Assembly: GCA_903927495.1 (NCBI GenBank)
Contig: CAIYNH010000185.1
Span: 1-22,741 of the forward strand
Direction of reading: 5' to 3'
From: an uncultured beta proteobacterium
Lineage (GTDB): Bacteria; Pseudomonadota; Gammaproteobacteria; Burkholderiales; Burkholderiaceae_C
Length of the DNA stretch: 22,741 bases
The position numbers and the translations under genes were made by a program. Within the stretch, counting starts at the first letter, position 1. The number at the start of each line of letters is the position of its first letter. Of the stretch, positions 17,250-22,741 are shown one piece after another. The notes below the pieces were generated by a model. That model was given only the letters and a program-made list of their open reading frames with translations. It had not been told where the DNA came from and ran no database searches.

Positions 17250-19403
17250 ATGGAACTTGATGACGCACTAGAGACCTTCATTCTTGAGAGCCGAGAACTC
17301 CTGGAGGACATGGAAAACGCCCTGCTGGGAGTCGAGGGCGCGGATGAAAAAGACGAAATGGTCAACGCCATCTTTCGCGCCGCCCACACCATCAAAGGCT
17401 CCTCGGGCCTGTTCAGCCTGGACCACATCGTAGCCTTCACCCATGTGGTCGAAAGTGTGCTGGACCGGGTGCGTGCGGGCAAACTCAAAATTGCCGACCA
17501 ACTGGTGGTGCTGTTGCTGGCCTGCTGCGACCACATTGGTAACCTGGTCAACGCCGTGGCCGGCGGTGATCACGAAGGCAATACTGAGCTCAACGAGCAA
17601 GGCGAGCCACTCACCGCCCAGCTACGGGCCTACCTCGATGGCCCCAAAACGGCCCCCCCCGCCATGCCAGGCACCGTGGCCCACCCGCAGGCCGAGCAGG
17701 TCAAGCGCATCAACGCCAACACCGTCAACGCCGACCACTGGCACATCTCCATCCGCTTTGCTGGCGACGTGCTGCAAAACGGCATGGACCCCCTGTCCTT
17801 CATCCGCTACCTGGGCACCATGGGGCGCATCACCGGCATTGCCACCCTGACCGACACCCTGCCCAGCGCCCAGCAGATGGACCCCGAGTTGTGCTACCTG
17901 GGTTTTGAAATCGCCTTTCAGACCACCGCAGACAAGTCTGCGATTGAAAAAGTCTTTGAATTTGTCCGTGAAGACAGCCGCCTGTTGATCTTGCCCCCGC
18001 ACAGCCTGATCGCCGAATACATCAGCCTGATCAGCCAACAACAAGGTGAAAACGCCCGCCTGGGCGACATGCTGGTGCAATGCGGCACCTTGACCCCACA
18101 AGAACTCGACCTGGCGCTCAATGCCCAATATGAGACCCCCAACAAACCCATCGGCACCATTCTGGTCGAACAAGGCTCGGTGCAGCCCGAGGTGGTTGAT
18201 GCCGCCCTGATCAAGCAAAAGCAGGTCAAGGAAATGGGCGCTGCCGAGAGCCGCTCGATCCGGGTCGATGCCGACAAACTCGACGGCCTGATCAACCTGG
18301 TGGGCGAACTCATCATTGCCGGGGCCAGCGTGAACCTGATCGCACACCGTGCCAAGGTCACCGAACTGGCCGAGGCCACCTCCAAGCTGTCCACGCTGGT
18401 TGAAGAGGTGCGAGACAGCGCCCTGCAACTGCGCATGGTCAAGATTGGTGCCACCTTTGGGCGTTTTCAGCGCGTGGTGCACGATGTCTCGCGCGACCTG
18501 GGCAAAGACATCATCTTGGTCATTGACGGTGAAGACACCGAGCTGGACAAAACGGTGGTCGAGAAAATTGGCGACCCTTTGATGCACCTGGTGCGCAATT
18601 CGATGGATCACGGCATCGAGAGCGCAGAAATCAGGGCTGCGCGTGGCAAGCCCGAGCAAGGCACCTTAAAGCTCAATGCGTTTCACGACTCCGGTGCCAT
18701 TGTGATCACCGTCCAGGACGACGGAGGCGGCTTAAAGCGTGAGCGCATTCTGGCCAAAGCCATTGAGCGCGGCTTGGTCGAGGCCGGTCACCACCTGAGC
18801 GATGCTGAGGTCTATGCACTGATCTTCGAGCCGGGTTTCTCCACTGCCGAGAAGGTCACCAACCTGTCGGGTCGGGGGGTCGGGCTCGATGTGGTCAAAC
18901 GCAACATCACGGCGCTGCGCGGCACTGTCAGCATCAGCAGCGAAGACGGGGTGGGCACCATGGTGACGGTGCGCCTGCCCTTGACACTGGCCATCATCGA
19001 CGGCTTTCTGGTGGGCGTGGACAAGTCGGTTTATGCCATTGCGCTGGACATGATCGAGGAGTGCGTAGCGTTCTCGGCTGAGCCCGGGCATGACTACACC
19101 AACCTGCGCGGCCAGGTGCTGCCGTTCATCCGGTTGCGTGAACTGTTCTCAGTGCCGGGCAAGCCTGCAAAAGGTGAAAACATTGTGGTGCTCAAGCATG
19201 CCGGGCACAAAGCCGGGCTGGTGGTGGACACCTTGCTGGGCGAGTTCCAGACTGTGATCAAGCCGCTGGGCAAGATGTTTTACCAGTCCAAATGCATCAG
19301 TGGCTCGACCATATTGGGCAGCGGTGATGTGGCGCTGATTCTGGATGTGCCGGCACTGGTGAACCAGGCCATGGCCCGGGGTGTCCAGCCGCTGCTGAGC
19401 TAG
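17250..19403 (+). CDS. cheA: CheA-type histidine kinase with embedded tandem MshEN-like motifs
   Basis: A 717-residue chemosensory kinase; AAGGAG lies at 17239-17244. Order: Hpt (P1) about 1-105 with phosphoacceptor His46 in AAHTIKGSSG; a linker; a P2-like region about 164-260 (WHISIRFAGDVLQNGMDP, ending before SQQQ); two tandem 24-residue motifs at 270-293 and 300-323; dimerisation domain about 336-400; ATPase domain with HLVRNSMDHGIE (446-457), DDGGGL (490-495) and GRGVGLDVV (541-549); CheW-like (P5) domain about 576-710. The motifs match RLGxxhhxxGxhxxxxLxxxLxxQ, the MshEN signature: the first has RLGDMLVQCG and ends NAQ, the second PIGTILVEQG and ends IKQ. MshEN domains bind c-di-GMP, and an HD-GYP gene lies upstream. 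No CheW, CheR, CheB or receptor gene follows. Confidence 0.93.
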   Translation: MELDDALETFILESRELLEDMENALLGVEGADEKDEMVNAIFRAAHTIKGSSGLFSLDHIVAFTHVVESVLDRVRAGKLKIADQLVVLLLACCDHIGNLVNAVAGGDHEGNTELNEQGEPLTAQLRAYLDGPKTAPPAMPGTVAHPQAEQVKRINANTVNADHWHISIRFAGDVLQNGMDPLSFIRYLGTMGRITGIATLTDTLPSAQQMDPELCYLGFEIAFQTTADKSAIEKVFEFVREDSRLLILPPHSLIAEYISLISQQQGENARLGDMLVQCGTLTPQELDLALNAQYETPNKPIGTILVEQGSVQPEVVDAALIKQKQVKEMGAAESRSIRVDADKLDGLINLVGELIIAGASVNLIAHRAKVTELAEATSKLSTLVEEVRDSALQLRMVKIGATFGRFQRVVHDVSRDLGKDIILVIDGEDTELDKTVVEKIGDPLMHLVRNSMDHGIESAEIRAARGKPEQGTLKLNAFHDSGAIVITVQDDGGGLKRERILAKAIERGLVEAGHHLSDAEVYALIFEPGFSTAEKVTNLSGRGVGLDVVKRNITALRGTVSISSEDGVGTMVTVRLPLTLAIIDGFLVGVDKSVYAIALDMIEECVAFSAEPGHDYTNLRGQVLPFIRLRELFSVPGKPAKGENIVVLKHAGHKAGLVVDTLLGEFQTVIKPLGKMFYQSKCISGSTILGSGDVALILDVPALVNQAMARGVQPLLS

Positions 19404-19430
19404 AAGATTGAGTATGCTGATTTGTTAAAA

Positions 19431-19486
19431 AATATTCATTTTGATAGCGGCTTATGCAAGCTCAGCAAGCGCTAGCAGGCAAAATA
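19431..19486. repeat. Dispersed short repeat, copy B
   Basis: Contains TTTTGATAGCGGCTTATGC, then AGCAAGCGCTAGCAGGCAAAA. The arms TAGCGGCTT and AAGCGCTA pair with a one-base bulge, giving an imperfect hairpin about 30 bases past the cheA stop that could help end transcription. It aligns with copy A upstream of cysK and shares TAGC-GCTTATGCAA with copy C at 20025-20063. Confidence 0.6.
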
Positions 19487-19517
19487 CCAAAACCCTATTC
19501 CAAGCCTTCACAAAGAT

Positions 19518-19682
19518 TCAGACTTCCTGATCCGCGCTAAGCAAATGCGACAATAATCGGAATCAGGCGTGGCACTTGTGGAAGCGGCATCTTGCCGCTT
19601 TCCCCAGCGTCTGCGGCTGGAAGCCACAGCTACAAGACGCGATCAGTGCCATTCGGAATTCCTTGCGGATCAGGAAGTCTGA
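19518..19682. mobile_element. 165-bp inverted-repeat element (MITE-like or structured repeat)
   Basis: The ends are perfect 18-bp inverted repeats: TCAGACTTCCTGATCCGC (19518-19535) and its complement at 19665-19682. Both ends are flanked by GAT (19515-19517 and 19683-19685), a possible 3-bp target duplication. Inside are TGGCACT (19570-19576) against AGTGCCA (19645-19651), a hairpin GGAAGCGGCA/TGCCGCTTTCC (19580-19603), and a second hairpin GCGTC-TGCGGCT/AGCCACA-GACGC (19607-19640) with a 7-base bulge. The whole folds on paper as a branched cloverleaf. There is no transposase, so it would have to be moved in trans. A structured RNA or a REP-type element is the main alternative. Confidence 0.55.
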
Positions 19683-19743
19683 GATTGGAAGTGGAGATTT
19701 CCATCCTTCCCAAGGGAACACAATAACCCAAATCGATTTCGGT

Positions 19744-19763
19744 TTGCTATTTATTCGATAGCT
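19744..19763. repeat. Dispersed short repeat, partial copy D
   Basis: TGCTATTTATTCGATAGCTA has GCTAT/ATAGC arms and resembles the leading half of copies A and B (CTATTCTTTTGGTAGCT and ATATTCATTTTGATAGC). It is short, so the assignment is weak. Confidence 0.3.
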
Positions 19764-20024
19764 AAAAACACGGATGCAGAAAGCGCCATTGCGCAAATTT
19801 TTTGCTTGATTCGCAAGAAACCGCAGACACCAGCCATTCTGAGGGCAAAACTTTTGTCCAACGAGGATTTGTGGGCAACATTGAGATCATCCCCCCGGTC
19901 GCAACGTTCTGAAATGACTCAAAAATTGGCATCGATTGCGTTTTCAGGTGTTGGCTGAACTTCGGTTGCGAATCAGCTTGCCATTTGATTGGCTTGCCTT
20001 GCACTCGCAGACACGCCATGCGCT

Positions 20025-20063
20025 CCATTTTTAATAGCTGCTTATGCAATGCTGGCTTGTGCA
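20025..20063. repeat. Dispersed short repeat, copy C
   Basis: TTTTTAATAGCTGCTTATGC, then AATGCTGGCTTGTGCAAAA. It shares TAGC-GCTTATGCAA with copy B, 590 bases away in the same orientation, but its second half diverges. It lies 80 bases past the hypE stop, so a role at that operon's end is possible. Confidence 0.5.
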
Positions 20064-20142
20064 AAACGGTATTTTTAGTTGTGATTTGATGGCAGCATCT
20101 GGTTAAACAAAAGCACCAGCGCCGGCATCTCAGGCAGGATGG

Positions 20143-21207
20143 CTAGCAAATCCTCGGTAATTGCTCACCTGCCAGCCAATCGACAATGCGTCGCCCACCG
20201 AAGGCGGTCGTGAGCTGCACAAAATGGTGCTTGTCTGCGATGACTTCGCCAATCACCGCCGCATCCAAGCCTAGCGGATGCGCCTGCATTGCAGCCAGGA
20301 TGCGTGTTGCATCTGGTGCTGCACAAATCACAATCAGTTTGCCTTCGTTAGCCACATACAGCGGATCCAGCCCCAAAAACTCGCAGGCTGCAGCCACCAC
20401 CGGCTTGATCGGGATGGCTTTTTCATGCAGCATCATGCCCACGCCAGACTGACCCGCGATTTCATTCAAGGTTGAGGCCAGTCCGCCACGGGTAGGGTCA
20501 CGCAGGCAGCGAATATCGGCACCGATTTCAAGCAATTTGGCAATCAAGCCGTGCAGCGCAGCGGTATCGGACTCAATGGGTGCCGAAAACGTCAGATTTT
20601 CACGCTGGCTCATGATGGCCACACCGTGGTCACCCATCGTGCCAGAGACCAGCACCACGTCACCGGGGCGTGCTCTGGCCCCGCCGAGTTCCAGGCCGTC
20701 GGGCAAGACACCGACACCCGTGGTGGTGATGAAAATACCATCGCCCTTGCCGCGCTCCACCACTTTGGTATCACCTGTCACCACCGGCACCCCAGCGGCG
20801 CGCGCGGCACTGGCCATGGATTCAACAATACGGGCCAGGTCAACCAGCGCAAAACCCTCTTCCAGAATAAAGCCTGCCGCCAGGTACAGCGGCCTGGCCC
20901 CCATGACCGCGACATCATTCAGCGTGCCATGCACTGACAGGCAACCGATATCACCTCCCGGAAAGAACAGCGGTGACACCACATGGCAGTCGGTCGAGAG
21001 CACCAACCGTGCGGGTTTGCCGTCTATCACCGGGGTCGGCAGCACCGCACCATCGTTGCCCTGGCCCAGGTACTCGTTACCCAGGTGCCTGGCGAACAGT
21101 TCAGAGATCAATTGCACCATGGCGCGTCCGCCTGAGCCATGCGTCATGTCGACGCGACCGTGTTTCAGATCAAGTGCGCGAACGTAGCCGCGTTTGATGT
21201 CGCTCAT
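20143..21207 (-). CDS. hypE: Hydrogenase maturation protein HypE (carbamoyl dehydratase)
   Basis: A 354-residue cytosolic enzyme that dehydrates the carbamoyl group received from HypF, turning its C-terminal Cys thiocarbamate into the thiocyanate that supplies cyanide ligands for the NiFe active site. The PurM/ThiL-like fold is shown by MTHGSGGRAMVQLI (from about residue 21), GQGNDGAVL, VTGDTKVVERGKGDG and RDPTRGGLASTLNEIA. The chain ends PRIC, the conserved tail with the catalytic C-terminal Cys354. The start codon overlaps the hypD stop as ATGA (21204-21207). Length is standard. It is the last gene of the visible hyp operon, with repeat-rich DNA beyond it. Confidence 0.97.
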   Translation of the reverse strand: MSDIKRGYVRALDLKHGRVDMTHGSGGRAMVQLISELFARHLGNEYLGQGNDGAVLPTPVIDGKPARLVLSTDCHVVSPLFFPGGDIGCLSVHGTLNDVAVMGARPLYLAAGFILEEGFALVDLARIVESMASAARAAGVPVVTGDTKVVERGKGDGIFITTTGVGVLPDGLELGGARARPGDVVLVSGTMGDHGVAIMSQRENLTFSAPIESDTAALHGLIAKLLEIGADIRCLRDPTRGGLASTLNEIAGQSGVGMMLHEKAIPIKPVVAAACEFLGLDPLYVANEGKLIVICAAPDATRILAAMQAHPLGLDAAVIGEVIADKHHFVQLTTAFGGRRIVDWLAGEQLPRIC

Positions 21208-22334
21208 GCTTGCATGTCCTTGTAACGGCCGTAGCTGTAATGTGCTGCGCAGGCCCCTTCACTGCTGACCATGCAGGAACCGATCGGGTTCTCGGGGGTG
21301 CAGACGGTACCAAAAATTTTACAGTCCTGCGGCCGCTTGACACCGCGCAGAATGGCTCCGCATTCGCACGCTTTGTTATCTGGCACCGATTTGTAATCGA
21401 GCTTGAAGCGACGCTCTGCATCCAGCGCCGCGTATTTTTGACGAATCATCAAGGCCGAATAGGGCACAACCGACAGGCCGCGCCACTCAAACTCGCGACG
21501 CAATTCAAACACTTCGGCGACACGCTCCTGGGCTTTCTGATTACCCTCGCGAGTGACCGCACGGGCAAACTCGTTTTCAACTTCAGCCCTACCCTCGTTG
21601 ACTTGGCGCACCAGCATCCAGATGGCCTGCATCACGTCAAGCGGCTCAAAACCGGCAATCACCACCGGTTTGCGGTATTCCTCGGCAAAAAATTCATAAG
21701 GACGGCTCCCAATCACGGTGGAAACATGCGCCGGGCCAATGAAGCCGTCAATTGGCACCGTGCCCCCCTGGCGCACCTCTGGCGACTCCAGTATCTGGCT
21801 GATGGCTGCGGGTGTAAGGACGTGGCAGCACAACACGCTGAAATTGCCGATTTGTTCCTGGTGCGCTTGCAAAATAGCCAGCGCAGTTGGCGGCGTAGTG
21901 GTCTCGAAACCGATGGCAAAAAACACCACTTCACGGCCAGGGTTGTCGCGGGCGATTTTCAGTGCATCCAGCGTGGAATACACCATGCGGATATCGCCGC
22001 CACGCGCCTTGGCCTTGAGCAAGGACAACCCCTGCGAGGCGGGTACACGCAAGGTGTCGCCATAGGTACAGAGGATCACGCCTTGATCAAGCGCCAGATT
22101 GATCGCCATATCGACCCGGCCAATCGGCAACACGCACACCGGGCAGCCAGGCCCGTGCACCATGCGCACATTGGCTGGCAACAAATCAGACAGGCCGTAG
22201 CGGGAAATAGCGTGGGTGTGACCGCCGCAAAATTCCATAAAACTGTAGCGGCGCTGCGGCTGAGCCAGCAAAGCTATTTTCGTGGCCAGCGTTTTGGCGA
22301 CCTCACCATCACGAAATTCGTCGATGTATTTCAT
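21204..22334 (-). CDS. hypD: Hydrogenase maturation protein HypD
   Basis: A 376-residue [4Fe-4S] protein that, with HypC, forms the scaffold on which the Fe(CN)2CO unit of NiFe hydrogenase is built. Conserved marks: FCGGHTHAI with Cys36, GPGCPVC with Cys64 and Cys67, IGFETTTPPTA, and a Cys-rich C-terminus holding the cluster ligands (CECGAILRG, DCKIFGTVC, GSCMVSSEGAC; Cys at about 323, 325, 338, 345, 354, 362). The start overlaps the hypC stop by ATGA (22331-22334), and the stop overlaps hypE in the same way, so the three genes are translationally coupled. Length is standard. Confidence 0.97.
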   Translation of the reverse strand: MKYIDEFRDGEVAKTLATKIALLAQPQRRYSFMEFCGGHTHAISRYGLSDLLPANVRMVHGPGCPVCVLPIGRVDMAINLALDQGVILCTYGDTLRVPASQGLSLLKAKARGGDIRMVYSTLDALKIARDNPGREVVFFAIGFETTTPPTALAILQAHQEQIGNFSVLCCHVLTPAAISQILESPEVRQGGTVPIDGFIGPAHVSTVIGSRPYEFFAEEYRKPVVIAGFEPLDVMQAIWMLVRQVNEGRAEVENEFARAVTREGNQKAQERVAEVFELRREFEWRGLSVVPYSALMIRQKYAALDAERRFKLDYKSVPDNKACECGAILRGVKRPQDCKIFGTVCTPENPIGSCMVSSEGACAAHYSYGRYKDMQA

Positions 22335-22573
22335 GAGGCGGAAAGCGCGGACTGGTTCATTTCAGTAAATAGGGCCAACGTCCGCTCGGCCTCATCGGGA
22401 TCCAATTTTGATAGCGCGTAACCCACGTGCAGTATGACGTAGTCACCCACACGAACGTCATCAAGAAGGGCCAGCGAGATCTCTTTTTTGACACCTCCGA
22501 GATCCACCATGGCATGCTCACCGACCGGGCCACAGCCCACCTCAATGACTTTGACCGGAAGTGCTAAACACAT
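22331..22573 (-). CDS. hypC: Hydrogenase maturation chaperone HypC
   Basis: An 80-residue HypC/HybG/HupF-family chaperone that carries the iron ligand unit with HypD and delivers it to the hydrogenase large-subunit precursor. The start is set at 22573 because it gives MCLALPVKVIEVG, in which Cys2 is the essential conserved residue, with CTGGAG about ten bases upstream. A longer frame opening at 22666 would bury this Cys and is rejected. HVGYALSKLDPDEAERTL is the conserved C-terminal part. No minus-strand gene can be recognised in the remaining 168 bases to the window end, though a short 3' end of hypF or hypB there cannot be excluded. Confidence 0.96.
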   Translation of the reverse strand: MCLALPVKVIEVGCGPVGEHAMVDLGGVKKEISLALLDDVRVGDYVILHVGYALSKLDPDEAERTLALFTEMNQSALSAS

Positions 22574-22741
22574 GCGTTGTTCTCCAGGGAATTGGCCCAG
22601 CCCAGGCTTGACCAGACGCGATTGCAGAACACCGGGTGATGTACCAATGACTTCGCGCCGACCCAATTATTGCGCTAGTCGGTGCGATAAGCTCAACACA
22701 TTACCTGCCCACTGTGTCAAAACAGGTGTTTAACCTCAGAC

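Larger units (their letters stand above)
19404..20142. other. Gene-poor, repeat-rich stretch between cheA and hypE
   Basis: About 740 bases between two convergent operons with no convincing gene. It holds dispersed repeat copies at 19431-19486, 19744-19763 and 20025-20063, and a 165-bp inverted-repeat element at 19518-19682. A further hairpin follows the element near 19687-19710 (GGAAG...TGGA against TCCA...CCTTCC with a bulge). Two minus-strand open frames (77 and 100 codons) cross it, but they run through the hairpins, have no clear ribosome site and resemble nothing I know. Base composition by eye is more A/T-rich than the flanking genes. Confidence 0.7.

Noticed and set aside
19563..19796. 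Minus-strand frame of 77 codons through the inverted-repeat element
   Set aside because: It runs across the two hairpins and the right terminal repeat; the open frame is better explained by chance over structured DNA.
19762..20064. Minus-strand frame of 100 codons between cheA and hypE
   Set aside because: No clear ribosome site, it starts inside repeat copy C and ends in copy D, its composition is unlike the neighbours, and no domain is recognisable. A shorter real peptide cannot be fully excluded.
20100..20142. Terminator after hypE
   Set aside because: CCGGCGCTGG followed by TTTTGTTT is suggestive on the minus strand, but the near-palindrome leaves no proper loop and the stem is weak.
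20551..22421. Long plus-strand open frames opposite hypE and hypD (up to 403 codons)
   Set aside because: They are antisense to clearly conserved hyp genes and show no protein family features.
22574..22666. Longer HypC starting at 22666
   Set aside because: HypC needs Cys directly after the initiator Met; only the start at 22573 provides it.
22574..22741. Possible 3' end of another hyp gene (hypF or hypB) upstream of hypC
   Set aside because: All three minus-strand frames meet stops soon after the window edge and the few residues visible match no known C-terminus.

Overview
The window reads as a piece of a Gram-negative chromosome, most likely a betaproteobacterium of the Comamonadaceae (Rhodoferax/Polaromonas-like). 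This is an inference from protein flavour, from the single-chain pyruvate carboxylase beside TRAP and tcu genes, and from a short dispersed repeat built on TAGC(T/G)GCTTATGC that I associate with that family. No rRNA, tRNA, CRISPR array or complete insertion sequence is visible.

Layout. (1) 1-3285 (+): pyruvate carboxylase missing about 55-60 N-terminal residues at the window edge, followed by a convergent small exported Ala/Lys-rich protein (3416-3679, -) with its own intrinsic terminator. (2) 3974-9422 (+): a carboxylate-catabolism cluster of an SDR protein lacking the catalytic Tyr, a lone TRAP periplasmic receptor, a LysR regulator, and TcuA/TcuB, the flavoprotein and Fe-S/cytochrome pair known for tricarballylate oxidation. 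(3) 9616-11889 (+): a class V aminotransferase and cysteine synthase CysK. (4) 12028-15152 (+): a NarL-type two-component system whose sensor kinase is split by one in-frame TAG codon into a sensing half and a kinase half, then a LuxR-type response regulator. (5) 15311-19403 (+): a signalling cluster of HD-GYP protein, CheY-like receiver, STAS protein and CheA. The CheA carries, between its Hpt/P2-like part and its dimerisation domain, two tandem 24-residue motifs matching the MshEN c-di-GMP-binding signature. (6) 19404-20142: a gene-poor stretch with dispersed repeats and a 165-bp element with 18-bp perfect terminal inverted repeats, a possible 3-bp target duplication and nested hairpins. (7) 20143-22573 (-): hypC-hypD-hypE, each overlapping the next by ATGA, for NiFe-hydrogenase cofactor assembly.

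How the genes may work together. The tcu block looks like an uptake, sensing and oxidation unit for a tricarballylate- or aconitate-like acid; pyruvate carboxylase is the nearest central-carbon gene but is not obviously in the same operon. In the CheA block, HD-GYP proteins normally degrade c-di-GMP and MshEN motifs normally bind it, so the cluster may couple c-di-GMP level to phosphorelay through CheA, with the receiver and STAS protein as outputs. That link is the most interesting hypothesis here and is untested. The hyp genes imply a NiFe hydrogenase elsewhere in the genome.
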